Shown piece after piece: positions 11,418 to 22,329 of a stretch of 64,000 nucleotides of DNA; position 1 is the stretch's first letter; each line of letters starts with the position of its first letter. This DNA comes from Malachius bipustulatus (Eukaryota > Arthropoda > Insecta > Coleoptera > Melyridae). The stretch is from contig OU342631.1 of NCBI GenBank assembly GCA_910589415.1, positions 310,001-374,000 of the forward strand, in the 5' to 3' direction. A program made the position numbers and the translations under genes. The notes beneath the pieces were generated by a model. That model did no database searches, had not been told where the DNA came from, and saw nothing but the letters and a program-made list of their open reading frames with translations.

Positions 11418-12175
11418 AGGGTGCGTAAAAAGTATTGCGCAAAGCGGGATTACGCAGAGGGGGTTTGACATTTAGATTTGACATTTGGTTGGGGTCTTAT
11501 GGCCGCCATATTATTTTTTATGTCGTCCGATAAGAAAAAAAAAAAGGGAAACCAAAAATTAATAAACTTCGGAAAAAAAATTGTAAAATTTTTCTTCTTC
11601 TTTTTTTAAAGAAAAACAGAAAATTTTTCGCTGAAATAGGTCAATATGAAGTCATACTGCTTGCCTTATAGTTTTTTAATTTCTCTATGATATTCTGTCT
11701 AAAAAGTTGTCTTTTTTAAGAAAAAAAAAGAAGAACAAAAATTTTTTAATTTATTTTTCGAAGTTTATTAGTTTTTGGTTTCCATTATTTTTTTCATACC
11801 GAAAGAAATAAAAAAATAATATGGCGGCCATAAGAAAAACGAAAGTTGACTATGAAAACTCTAAGATCTAGTAGACTTTGAAATTTTTTGAAACGTCAGA
11901 TGAATAGCTCATAACGGCTTATGTAAGCCTACGAAAAATTATTTATTAATTTCCAATTGTAAGAAAGATATGGCAAAAATAAGAAATCTCGATTTTTCAG
12001 TTTTTTCAGGATATTTCAGGAACGGTCACAGAGATATCTTGTATGTCTTGACGGATTCGAGACGGCCACAAAATAGCGCAACTTTTCTCTAATTTAACCG
12101 ACCTCGTATCTTCAATGGTTTAGGATATCCCTGTAGTGGCCCTTTAAATAGTTCTAACCCTGTATACACATACTA
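11418..12175. repeat. Palindromic GGCGGCCAT repeat family, copy A
   Basis: It contains two facing copies of ATGGCGGCCATAAGA-type sequence (11500-11530 and 11815-11835) around poly-A/T-rich arms, followed by a conserved flank (TAGTAGACTTTGAAATTTTTT, CGGTCACAGAGATATCTTG). It begins CAGGGTGCG and ends AACCCTG before TA. Copies B (25866), C (31570) and D (57215) share both the palindrome and the flank. Confidence 0.78.
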
Positions 12176-12784
12176 TTCTATGGTATTGGAATTTTTTTTA
12201 TTACAGACTTTTCATCACTCCTCGCATCACCCTATACAAAAAATTAAACTACACAATACTTGACATAATAGGATGCCTATTTCAAAAAAAGATAAGATAG
12301 GGGTATGTAAGCGATATTTTGAGCCGTTTTCAATGTAAACCAGTTACAAAACGAAAAATTTCAATTTTTATTACAAATTTTAACTGTAAAAATCATTATT
12401 ATTGAATCAGGCTATAAAAATGTGATAATATACTGGGAATATTATTTAAAATAGCCAAGTTGCTGGTGATTTCCGTTGTACATATAACCATAAAAAATAA
12501 GCACGAAACTAGGCTTATAGATTAATAATTATTATTTTAAAAAGAGGCCATTTTAAAATTTCAGTTATGCCTACTTTCAGATATGCTTCTGCTTCTACTG
12601 AAAAGTGAAAACTCATCGTTAATCATCCTGCACACGCACATATAAATCATTTTGTTTTTCTGTATTAGTTTCAGTTTACCCTTAACACAGCTGTTTTTAA
12701 AACTACTCTTCCCAATAAATTTTTTACCTTGAAATATAACAAAATAACTCTAACTCTGCAACATACAATAAGTAATTAAATTAC

Positions 12785-13090
12785 CTCTAGAACTTGCAGA
12801 GCCCATAAACTTGTGGTCCAAAGCAGCATGGCCCAAATTATAATGCCAGAAATGCCTAAAACTACTATGAGAGGCTTGTAACGACACCAGTCAGTTACCA
12901 GGAAAACCAGTACCAATTGTGCTAAGTAACTGTAAGTACCAACCGGGTACACTTCTTGATTTACATCACTGTCTGTTAGGTTTCTCCATGGTCCTATCAG
13001 GTATTCATATACGAATGGTTCTGATGGTCGTATTTCCTTTAGAAATCCAAAGATACTCAGCAGGAGCGATATTTTGAACCACGCTTCCAT
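12785..13090 (-). CDS. SLC19-family transporter, exon 1 (start)
   Basis: It encodes residues 1-102, starting MEAWFKISLLLSIFGFLKEI. Next come RPSEPFVYEYLIGPW, an N-glycosylation sequon NLT at residues 37-39, the family signature VYPVGTYSYLAQLVLVFLVTDWCRYKP, and a further hydrophobic helix. The donor is CTAGAG|GTAATT in phase 0. The three exons total 1305 nt, 434 residues plus stop. This is within but at the short end of the family; known members are multi-pass carriers of thiamine or folates with 12 helices. The ATG is the first in frame and is preceded by a stop-rich region, so the start is well supported. A 5' untranslated exon further upstream cannot be excluded. Confidence 0.93.
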
Positions 13091-13690
13091 TGTTGACGTT
13101 GACTAGCTAAAAATAACTTAATAATGAAAAACACTAACACAATTCACATCACACACATTTAGTCATTTACACAAACATATTTAATTATAATATGGGTATT
13201 AACGAAGTTCGTAGTTGTTTTCCTAAAATACCCAAGATGAAAATATGAAAACTAGTTGTCGTGAACGACCATTTTTATACTCCTACAACATATCAATATA
13301 TCATTAGTGTCATCTGTCATGCAAAAAGTCTTATTTTGGGTTCTATGTGTTAGATAACCAATACAAACATACTTCAGACCATTTCCAAAAATGAAAAGAA
13401 TAATAATAACAATATGGTTGACCTGTTACAGGCATGCAAATTGTGAAATAGTTATTATTTAGAAATTAAAAAAAAATTTAATAGCCTTAAATTTGTGATT
13501 ATTGGTCGACATCAACAAGACTCTACGCAGTGAAATTCAGTACTTAGAAACACAAAACATTCGTATGTCAGGCAGCCTATCAGAAGCGTTCATTTTTGTG
13601 TAAAGCCACAGTTGTAAAAGTCTATGAAATCGTACGAATGTATGAAGCACCTCGTAAATATCCCTTATATTATGATGGTGCTAGATACTA
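13091..13690. other. 5' flank of the SLC19 gene
   Basis: Presumed 5' UTR and promoter region of the SLC19 gene, which reads leftward. It is AT-rich and I saw no TATA box or other element that I would defend. Confidence 0.5.
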
Positions 13691-13692
13691 TA

Positions 13693-15559
13693 CAGGTTGT
13701 CCAGGTATGCCACTAGAAGAAATCTACATCTGGCAACACTGAATCACCCAGGTATCATGTAACCATCATGTTACTAAGCAGAACGCAAGGAAATCGTTAT
13801 GTCAAATTGACGTTAATAATTAAATGATTAAAATACAGGGTTGTACTTAAATGTATTATTATCTTCAAAGTAACAAGGTATTGTTGATATTGTTATCACC
13901 AATGTGGGGATTATTAGCCAAAGACTAAGGGCGCTAACCAAGGATTACAACATCTGTTCAAATTGACTCCCATTTGCTTGTAAACATAGATTAAGTCTTC
14001 TTGGTATTGCATTTTGAACTGCTCTCAACATCTCTGGTGTGATCAATTGCACCGCAGCCAATATTCTATTCCTTACATCTTCATTATTTACCGGCGGAGT
14101 GACATAAACTTTTTCTTTCAAGAACCCCCATGCAAAAAATCCAATAGATTATGGTCCGGGGATCTTGCAGGTCATAAGATTGGGCCATTACGACCAATCC
14201 ACCTATTTTCAAAGTGTTGGATTAGCCACTCTCTGACAATTCAAGAATTGTGTGCGGGAGCACCATCATGCATGTAGTACATATTATGCCGGGCTCCCAA
14301 AGGCACAATGTCCAACATTTCTTCGAGGAGGTTTATGTACGCTTCTGCATTCAGTCTAGCGGGTAGAAAAATAGGTCCAATTACTCGTAAATTGAGAATT
14401 CCCAACCAAACATTAACCGAAAACCTCCGCTGATGTCCAAATTCATGCTATTGCCTGTGATTTTCATCTGCCCAGTTGTGCATATCATGGCAATTAAAAA
14501 TGCCATCTCTAGTAAAGGTACATTCATCGCTCCACAAGGCTTGTCGTGTAAAATTTGGTTCATGATTCAGGATTATTTATCATGGTGTTGCAGTAGCTGA
14601 TCCTGCAATAGTCATCGTATTTATATAATGCTTGCACTTTTCTCAGGTGGTATGGCCTCAAAACGTTTTCTTGCAATACACAATGTACAGTTTGTTAACT
14701 TGGGACATTTAAACGTCGTGCACTTTCCCTAGTGCTACTGGACGGATCTTCATGCACGGCATCCAAAATTGCTTCCTCCAATTCAACAGTACGCCGGTTT
14801 CTCTCTCTACCAGCAGTTAAATGTTGCGGGAGAAGCATACCGGTCTCATGGAGATGAAGATCCAATCTTCTGATGGTATTAGCGCAAGGCTGGCGCCGAT
14901 TGGGGAAACTTCTGCCATACTCCTCGGCCACTTCATTAGCATTCCCATTGCAAAAACCATACACAAAATACATATCAGCATATTCAATTGTACTGAAATC
15001 CATAATTATTACACTTCAACGAAACGCGTGAGCAATAAAGAAACCGAAAAACAAGAACGATACAAGAACACAAACGATAATAACGATAAGAAAACGATAA
15101 CACAAGAATAATTATTATAAAAACAGTAATATGATAACGATTTACAGATAAATTACGAATTTATGAAAGTGCGATACTGATTACAGTCAAAATCTGACAA
15201 TTCGCGTGACAATTCAAACTTAACAAAATTTTCTGTGAAATTTGGCAGTGTTGACAAATGTAAAAATTAAAAAAAGCACTTTAAGAAATGTTAAAAAAGT
15301 TAATAATTGCACTGTTACGAAAATTAAATGAAATAAGACTTTGCAAAAGTCTTTGAAAATGTTAACCGTAACTGCAAAAAGAAACGGAAGTTCAATAATA
15401 TGCATATTTGTGACCCAGAATTTCTAACTTTGATGACCTCGTGTGACACCGTGAAGAGGTTTAGAGCATTATTGCATTAAGATATTTTACTCAAAATAGT
15501 CCAAGGAAGGTATTTTGTGTAGCCATGTGTAGCTTTTACACTTATACCTGGACACCCTG
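13693..15559 (-). mobile_element. Tc1/mariner-type element with dead transposase (1867 bp)
   Basis: Ends CAGGTTGTCCAGGTATG and (reverse-complemented) CAGGGTGTCCAGGTATAAG are flanked by TA. A transposase pseudogene on the minus strand lies inside. The extra 3' stretch 15260-15559 is shared with the fragment at 10086-10333. Confidence 0.85.
13940..15003 (-). pseudogene. DUF4817-headed Tc1/mariner-type transposase, degenerate
   Basis: The N-terminus MDFSTIEYADMYFVYG, then RSFPNRRQPCANTIRRLDL, is the DUF4817-type helix-turn-helix head common in insect mariner-like transposases. It is followed by SSSTRESARRLNVPS (second HTH). After a frameshift come LWSDECTFTRDG (first catalytic Asp region), VWLGILN, MYYMHDGAPAHN (second Asp region) and ARSPDHNLLDF (third acidic region), then NNEDVRNRILAAVQ. 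Stops and frameshifts break the frame at several points, so it cannot make a full protein. Confidence 0.85.
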
Positions 15560-15895
15560 TATAAACTACAGAATCATATTTTTTTCTAATAAGACTATAA
15601 TAATTATTATAATTAGGAAATGTCAAACTAAGGTACTAGCAACATATATATGGTCCAAGTTTACCTCGGTTGATCTGTAAAGCCCGGAATCAATAATGTA
15701 TACCAATCGCAATAGCTTAATTCAATGACTACTTACAGGTAAAAAAAATAATTAACAGAAAGTTAATCCCTTTTATACATTTTTAAGACGATCGGTTTAA
15801 AAACAAAGGTAAGAGCTAGTGGTGTCAATTCTTAATCAGGCAAATAATGTTCAGGGAGGTAATTTATCTGAAATAGTAATCTATTTTCGGTGATT

Positions 15896-16400
15896 GTTTA
15901 CATTAGCGGCATGGGGATAGGGCGAAATGGCTTATACTATCGGATAGCTTGTGTCTCGAGGAGTATCAAGGTACCATTGAATTTTTGCGCCGGCAAGTAA
16001 TAGTCGAGAAATAAGGCCTTAAAGTGTCACGTGACCGTACTAGTAGCTACCGGTTCCGTCAGGTCTTTGGTCAGGGTAGGTTTTTTTTTTTCATTTTACG
16101 AACATCTGAAGGAAAAAAACCCTACCCTGACCAAAGACCTGACTTATTTCAGCAATAAGTGTTTTAAAATACGCAATGACGGAGAGAGAGCATTCTGTTA
16201 CGCAACTTTGGAGAGTGAGCTTCCTGTTCGAGCGCATACGTACGAATATACGTATTTGGGCAAGGATGACACTTTAAGGCCTTATTTCTCGACTATTACT
16301 TGCCGGCGCAAAAATTCAATGGTACCTTGATACTCCTAGAGACACAAGCTATCCGACAGTATAAGTCAAATCGTCCTATACCAATGCCGCTAATGTAAAC
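15896..16400. mobile_element. AGCGGCAT-ended inverted-repeat element, copy 1
   Basis: Ends GTTTACATTAGCGGCATG and (reverse-complemented) GTTTACATTAGCGGCATT. The arms extend over 120 bp (GCAAGTAATAGTCGAGAAAT, AAGGCCTTAAAGTGTCA). A second hairpin sits in its centre at 16058-16143: CAGGTCTTTGGTCAGGGTAG against its complement, around a T-rich loop. The element is thus a hairpin within a hairpin. Non-coding. Confidence 0.83.
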
Positions 16401-16724
16401 ATTTACCCTATTTTCTTGAGTAGCACGGTACCGAGCACGGTACCTACTACTGAAAGTGTGCAAATAGGTAACAAGAACAATATTCGCTTTTGCTGTGACT
16501 GCAAACACCAGCCAAATAGTCCATTATCCTCGCCATTATCAATATGACAACTTTTCGAAGTTTTTCCTTGCCATTCTCCAATGGCTAATTAGATTGAGAG
16601 TCGCTCCAAAGTTCCATAAGAATTTGACATGAAACAGCAACGAAAATGGAATAAAAACAATATGTAAAAATGGCAGTTAAATGCGATTGGCCCCTAATCT
16701 GTATATTTATCAAAATTTTTTCCG

Positions 16725-17125
16725 GTCATTATGGAAATGAGCGGCATTGGTATATGGCGATTTGGCTTATACTATCGGATAGCTTGTGTCTCTAGGAGTA
16801 TCAAGGTACCATTGAATTTTTGCGTCGGCAAGTAATAGTCGAGAGATAAGGCCTTAAAGTTTCATCCTTGCCCTAATACGCGTATATTCATACATATACG
16901 CTCGAACAGGAAGCTCGCACTCCGTCGGACACACGACTATGAGTGCGTGCTTCCCGTTCGAGCGTATATGTACAAACACACGTAATGACACTTTAAGGCC
17001 TTATTTCTCGACTATTACTTGCCGGTGCAAAAATTCAATGGTACCTTGTTACTTCTAGAGACACAAGCTATCCGATAGTATAAGTCATTTCGCCCAATAC
17101 CCATGCCGCTCATCTCCATAATTAC
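16725..17125. mobile_element. AGCGGCAT-ended element, copy 2
   Basis: Same arms as copy 1 (GGATAGCTTGTGTCTC, AGTAATAGTCGAGA, AAGGCCTTAAAGT), ending in CCATAATTACC and its complement. Its centre differs: a GC-rich pair built from CGCTCGAACAGGAAGC and GCTTCCCGTTCGAGCG replaces the hairpin of copy 1. Confidence 0.8.
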
Positions 17126-17847
17126 CTTTTTTCCTATGTAAGAATGCAAGTACGTACCTACTTATAATAATTAAAACATGCACCTGATTTTCAATCTTCA
17201 ACTACCTTGGTACTTGTACAAGTACTAAGTACCATCAGTAGGTTCCTACTAGTATGTCATAAAATAAATATTCCCGAAGTATATTACTTAATAATACGTG
17301 CTATTTTTTTTTAATTAAGTAGCTAATGAAGTCTAATAAAGGAAAGGTTCTTCAGTACATATTAGATACCTACTTACCTACTTACATAAGTGGTGAATGA
17401 AAAATGTTATCAAATCAAGTTAATTTTCTTGCTTTTATCATAACAACTCTTCTGGGTAGATTCATTTTGAAGTAAATAAGGCAACCGCATCAGCTGTCGT
17501 ATATTATATAATAAAGTTGCTCACAGCACAAAATAACTATGATTTAACGACATTATTTAAGTAATTATAACGTTTTCTCACATCACATCTAACTGCTGCA
17601 GTAACTGCACTGCAAGTTGCAACTATTTAATTATAACCTTATTTTAATTTAAACTTCAAATATTAAAAATATGAAATGCGCATGAACAGCAAGGTCGCAG
17701 GGGTGCGTTCATAAAATACACTCTGCGTACGCTAAGTGTGAAGAGGTGGTAACATTATTTATGAAGTGTTGAGTCACTGTCGTCAGAGCTTAGGTGAAGT
17801 CGAAGTGAGTGTGCTCAGAGTGAGTTTAAATTTATGAACGACTCTGT
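17126..17847. other. Sequence rich in TACCTAC words
   Basis: No gene seen. Contains several GTACCTACTTA-type words and runs near 17150-17250 and 17360-17390, which recur across the window. Confidence 0.5.
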
Positions 17848-17925
17848 GATACTCCTAGAGACACAAGCTATCCGATAGTATAAGCCATTTCGCCCTATAC
17901 CCATGCCGCTCATCTCCATAATTAC
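17848..17925. mobile_element. AGCGGCAT-ended element, terminal fragment (copy 3)
   Basis: It is nearly identical to the right arm of copy 2 (GATACTCCTAGAGACACAAG to CTCCATAATTAC). Only one arm remains. It stops where the 17927-18231 element begins, suggesting truncation by that insertion. Confidence 0.75.
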
Positions 17926-17926
17926 A

Positions 17927-18231
17927 GTTTTTCGCCCAGATAACATATTATTTTGTTATCATTCATTGAATTATTATTGAAAATCCTTCAAATACACCGT
18001 CAGATTCAAAAATAATTATTCACTTTGTTGTGTTGTGATAAATTTCAATCTGACAACGTTCATTTCAACGGTTGGGACAGTGTTGTCAGACTTCGCTTGT
18101 CTTGGATTTCAGACTTGGGACAACGGCGTCAAAGTTCTGTGGCTAAAACGTAATTTCAGGCAGTTCTTTAGGGAACCCTTGGCTGTCGTTATTATTTTGT
18201 ATATTATGTATACGTTATCTGGGCGAAAAAC
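17927..18231. mobile_element. GTTTTTCGCCCAGATAAC-ended element (305 bp)
   Basis: Perfect 18-bp inverted ends, GTTTTTCGCCCAGATAAC and GTTATCTGGGCGAAAAAC. The interior has no recognised coding content. It abuts the fragment of the AGCGGCAT family. A target duplication is not clear. Confidence 0.75.
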
Positions 18232-18301
18232 TACTGAAACACGTGTTATTTATTTAAAAATAGGGTAATCTAAGTATGGTGACCTGGCTCGTACCTACGC
18301 C

Positions 18302-18433
18302 TCAGGTCATTGGTCAGGTTATATAGGTATTTTTTTTCCTGAAATTTCAAGTACGTAAATTATAAAATATAGATTACATATAAAAAGCCGTAAGGGCAAA
18401 GGAAAAAATACCCAACCTGACCAAAGACCTGAC
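18302..18433. repeat. Imperfect hairpin related to the 16058-16143 hairpin
   Basis: Arms TCAGGTCATTGGTCAGGTT and AACCTGACCAAAGACCTGA enclose a T-rich then A-rich loop. The arm sequence is almost the same as that of the hairpin inside the 15896-16400 element, so the two are related. Confidence 0.7.
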
Positions 18434-18439
18434 TTAGTG

Positions 18440-19090
18440 GAGGATCAATCAGAAAAACGGTCAGCCGCCAGGTCCCTATACTGCCGTTTTAGTTGAAAAG
18501 GGCGTATCTGCAGTTTTACCTGTTTTTAGCTTAAAAGTGCATTTCATACTGTTCATTCCAATATAACTAATTTTTTAATCAACTTGGCCGTATCTACCCA
18601 AATAATGCGGCAAAATAGTGAAATAGGATGGGCGTATATGAAATTCTGCAGGAGATTTTAGTTGAAAAAGTCGTATGTTCCCTTCACTTAATAAATTTGT
18701 AATAGTAATTCTTATTAACTTCATCATATACCCGTCTGTTGGTAAATACAATAAATACAAGTGAATCTGGCAACACGGCATGACCAGCAGCTGTTTACAG
18801 TGACATGCGTATAATTTTCCCAATCTCATCAACCACTCCTCTTTAAAGATACAATTTCATTATTCTGTGGTTTAACTGCATTGAAATGAACGTCAACGTC
18901 AGTTCAGTCACTTTCGTCGGCGCACCTGCTAGTGATGCGCCAACCGAGCATCGAAGTCTCGACGATATGTCGATTCTTTTTGAATAAAGACACTCGAGTG
19001 GTCGAGTACAAAAAACACTACTTTGGACTCTTTGGAGTATTTGTCGCTTATGTGATGAAATATTTAAACTCAGGGACGAAATAATAATGA
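18440..19090. other. Sequence without recognised features
   Basis: AT-rich apart from a short GC-richer patch near 18900-18970. No inverted-repeat element, gene or RNA recognised. Confidence 0.5.
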
Positions 19091-19100
19091 TGATTCATTA

Positions 19101-19689
19101 AGCCGGCCACTCACGGTACTGCGGCGCAGTACGACAGGATCGTACTACGAAATTGTACAACTTCGCAGACAATTGTATACGGCCACTCACTATCCAGCCG
19201 TGCAGTATTGGGCAGTTCTCGTCGAGTAGAGACGTCGGACAATGAGAAAAATTTGTAATTAGCAGCAGCTGTAATTTGTGTTTGTAAATCAAAAAATGAA
19301 AGAAAAGATAATATACTAATCGAAAATGTTGCTGCAAGGAATGGTTGCTAAAAATAAATCAATTGTGATTGAATCAAAATGTTTATATAGGTATTACAAA
19401 AAACTCCTTTAAAAAAAATTATTATATTTACTAGACATATCTATTTATTAAAAATCCCAAATTTATTGAAATAAACAGCTAATAAGCACGTACTTTGTTG
19501 TATGATTTTGCCGGCCATCGCCACACACGCTCCAATTCAGCAGTTAAAAAGTTTTAACTGCAAGACGAGCCGATCCAACTCGGTCCGACTTCGTCGGTCG
19601 TAGACACACACTACACACTATCAAATATCGTACGATCTTGTCGAATCCAACCAAATTGTACTGCGCCGCAGTACCGTAAGTGGCCGGCT
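19101..19689. mobile_element. PIF/Harbinger-type MITE (589 bp)
   Basis: Ends AGCCGGCCACTCACGGTACT and (reverse-complemented) AGCCGGCCACTTACGGTACT, followed on both sides by GCGGCGCAGTAC. The flanking TTA on each side is the 3-bp target duplication expected for PIF/Harbinger elements. The TIR core CGGTACTGCGGCGCAGTAC is itself palindromic. No transposase seen. Confidence 0.82.
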
Positions 19690-19707
19690 TTACTTGTACT
19701 CTCTGTA

Positions 19708-20655
19708 CAGGGTGTCCCAATTTGCTTGATTTTGGCTGTTTCGGCCATTTTCAGGCCAGATAGAGAAAAAGTAACTTAAGTGTCTAGAGCTCGATTTTCG
19801 TGAAACGCGAAAATGTGAAAACAGCATCAAGATATCTCTAACCGTTTCCGAGATATCGGCCAATTTTGACATTTGACAGATTTTGAAAAAGTGTCATAAC
19901 TTTTTTATTCGTGATTATTTTTTCATGCAATAAAAACTTTCTACAGGCACTTTTAAAATCAGAATGCAATGCATTATTCAAAAAATTTTTATCCCCCTTG
20001 GATTTTGAGATAATACGACATACTTTCTTATTTTAAATATAAATCATAGTTGGCTTTGACTTCAAAAAATCACAAAAAAATCAAGCTTCATAAAAAATAT
20101 ACGGTCGGGGTACTTTATAACATCATCTGAGAAAAAAATCAATATTTAAACTAATTTCTAGTTGGCTGTGAAAATAGGTGTCAAAAATTTAATTTGACAA
20201 AAGGTTGTCTCCTTCAGTTAATTATAATATTTATTTAAAATGCTAAATTAAAAGAAAATATTAATTTTTAAATATTATAATTTAATAATAATAATAATTA
20301 TTACTATTATTAAAATTCGCTGACTTTGGCTTCGACTGACACCTGTAATCTGAGCGATTTCCCAAGTGGAAATCTCAGGATTTTCTAAAACTGTTCCAAT
20401 TACATTTGCAGCTGTATTGTCTCTTTCCCGAATTCGGTATTGCTTCTCTCGTGGCTTTATAAAAGATCCATGACTTATCAAATTATTTTCTAATCGTGTG
20501 AAGATTTGTGCACTGGGTTGCTGGCGCTCAGGATACCGTTCAAAGTATAAGTCGCCCGCAGCTCCAGAGTTTCGTCCAGATTCAATATAACACACCAGCA
20601 TTTGATATTTTTCATAATGTTGGAACATTATTTCAAAAATAGCAGCCCTAACCAC
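19708..20655 (-). mobile_element. Truncated mariner-type element
   Basis: It starts after TA with CAGGGTGTCCCAATTTGC and contains, at its far side, the N-terminus of a DUF4817-type transposase read on the minus strand. The second terminus was not found and most of the transposase is missing. Grouping the end and the coding fragment as one element is an inference from their spacing. Confidence 0.55.
20275..20655 (-). pseudogene. DUF4817-type transposase N-terminus fragment
   Basis: It reads MLVCYIESGRNSGAAGDLY, then ERYPERQQPSAQIFTRLENN, then ENPEISTWEIAQITGVSRSQ. This is the same two-HTH head as the 13940-15003 pseudogene but clearly diverged, so a different subfamily. It ends in an ATT-rich stretch, and no catalytic domain follows. 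Confidence 0.75.
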
Positions 20656-20659
20656 TAAG

Positions 20660-21200
20660 AATAGAACAAGATTTAAACGAAATATTGCAGACTAATCAAT
20701 TAATACTAGTAACTGTCAAACTGAATTGCAACAGTAAAAAAAAAATAAAAATCAACTTTGACCATCTTCATGTTGAAAACGGTAGGTACTTCTGGATATA
20801 TAAGTTCGTAGGGAAAAAAGTCTTCCTTTCATGTAGAACTTGACGCTTTTCTAAGTACCTACATAGTATTTCCAAACACCTGTGTATATTAAAGAAAACT
20901 GTCAATTGATCAATCATTAGACTGCAAGATTGCATTGATTGAGCAAAGAAAAAAAAAACAGAATCTTCTCAGTAATAATAACTTGACTTGAGAGATAACG
21001 ATACGATCAAACCTCTCGATTAAATAACATCCCTTACCCTTATACAAATAATTCGCCTCCGATTATACCGTTGCGGAAATTGCAGCAACAAGACACGCCC
21101 TTGTAAAAATAAGTGCCGACCATTTCAAAGATCAGGGAAAAGATTAGGATAAAGAAAAAGACACACGACTCACCACAGAGGCTCCTCTCCCGCTCTGACC
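20660..21200. other. Sequence without recognised features
   Basis: AT-rich, with nothing recognised before the AAT repeat tract at 21204. Confidence 0.5.
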
Positions 21201-21203
21201 CGC

Positions 21204-21206
21204 TAT

Positions 21207-21240
<34 letters not shown>

Positions 21241-21343
21241 TTTATTGAGCAATTATTTATAAATCACCCAAAAGGGCTTACAACAGTAAAACTGATTTTA
21301 TAAGTAGCCCTAACAATGAACAGATATCAAAACAGAGATACTC
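21204..21343 (-). mobile_element. LINE 3' tail (minus strand)
   Basis: Read on the minus strand, it ends CTCAATAAATATTATTATT with a dozen ATT units, the same type of tail as the element at 1040-2825. Upstream of it on the minus strand, a different element (21344-22144) interrupts the LINE. Confidence 0.65.
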
Positions 21344-22144
21344 TCTGTACACTGAGAGTTGTCCGTTGTCATGCCGCACTGATTCTGACTAAACAATTTC
21401 ATTTAATTCGATTTGAATCGTACACTTATTTCTAAGTCGAACCAGATGTGGTATCGCAGTTCGTGTCAGTGGCGTGTGTTGAGGAATAATGAATATCCTA
21501 TAAATATATTATTTCGACAAGTTATTGACGAAGTAGTGCCTTGCAACTTTTTGATAACAAATATTACATAATGCAAGTAAATAAGAATGATAATAATTAT
21601 TATTGTTATCATCATGATAGAAATATCATGTCACCTACCTGCTGGTTGCCGTTTAAAAGAAAGAATAACACCTCCGTTTTCTTATTTGCAAGTAAAATAT
21701 TCCAGCAATTTTACCACAAGACCACGTACTAGGGAGTTCAATCGTTTCCCAGGCAAAACAAGGAAATAGATTTTTAGGCATTCGCGAAATTAAGTTACTC
21801 ATAGTTTATCACACCGTACAATATAACACAGGTAATTCTGCTAATTTCGTATTAAAAACGTTTCAAATCACAACAAAAACCTTATTTAGTATATTTACCG
21901 CTGACACTGACACTTGAGAGTAGCGACGATCGTAATATCGTATCAATTTAAGCGTATCAAGACGCGAGTCGATACTTCCGTCTCACTCTCGCTCATCTTT
22001 TTAGAATTGCTGACGATTCAAACGTATTTCTGACAATACGTCCCATTTTAACTCGATTGGGTATGCAATGCAATAGAAGGAGTAAGGAATATAACGAGAT
22101 GATGTATCCTTAGTTCTCACAACAGACAACTCTCAGTGTACAGA
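21344..22144. mobile_element. TCTGTACACTGAGAGTTGTC-ended element (801 bp)
   Basis: Ends TCTGTACACTGAGAGTTGTC and GACAACTCTCAGTGTACAGA are perfect 20-bp inverted repeats. No coding content recognised; short A/T runs and an ATTATTATTG patch occur inside. It appears to split a LINE 3' end. No clear target duplication. Confidence 0.78.
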
Positions 22145-22270
22145 CTTTATATCAATACCAATATCATCCAGGCCACCAGACATAATCACCCGCTTAAGAG
22201 TTTTCTTCAATGATGCAAGAGACCGGTCCGGCAGCCTGAATAGCAAGCCATTGTACGGTATGCTGACAAG
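22145..22270 (-). pseudogene. Possible LINE ORF2 C-terminal piece
   Basis: On the minus strand one frame reads LLFRLPDRSLASLKKTLKRV then IMSGGLDDIGIDIKS without stops, up to the border of the inserted element. The pattern (F-x-LP...LKKTLKR) is reminiscent of the last residues of Jockey/CR1-type ORF2. The LINE tail lies just beyond the insertion. Assignment is tentative. Confidence 0.4.
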
Positions 22271-22329
22271 TAAGTAAAACTGCATCTGAAAAAAGATGTT
22301 GCATGCCTCGGGATTGCAATAGTGTGATC

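Larger units (their letters stand above)
9803..12630. mobile_element. Outer inverted-repeat element split by several insertions
   Basis: The left end CAGGATGATTCACGATGA and the right end (reverse complement CAGGATGATTAACGATGA) are followed on both sides by TTTTCAGTAGAAG, so they are probably one element's termini. Between them lie a mariner-end fragment, a small MITE, a piggyBac remnant and a palindromic repeat, giving at least two levels of nesting. The left flank is TA; the right flank is CA. Confidence 0.6.

Noticed and set aside
15220..15405. Short hydrophobic frame
   Set aside because: Inside the terminal region of the mariner-type element and repeated in the 10086 fragment; not a gene.
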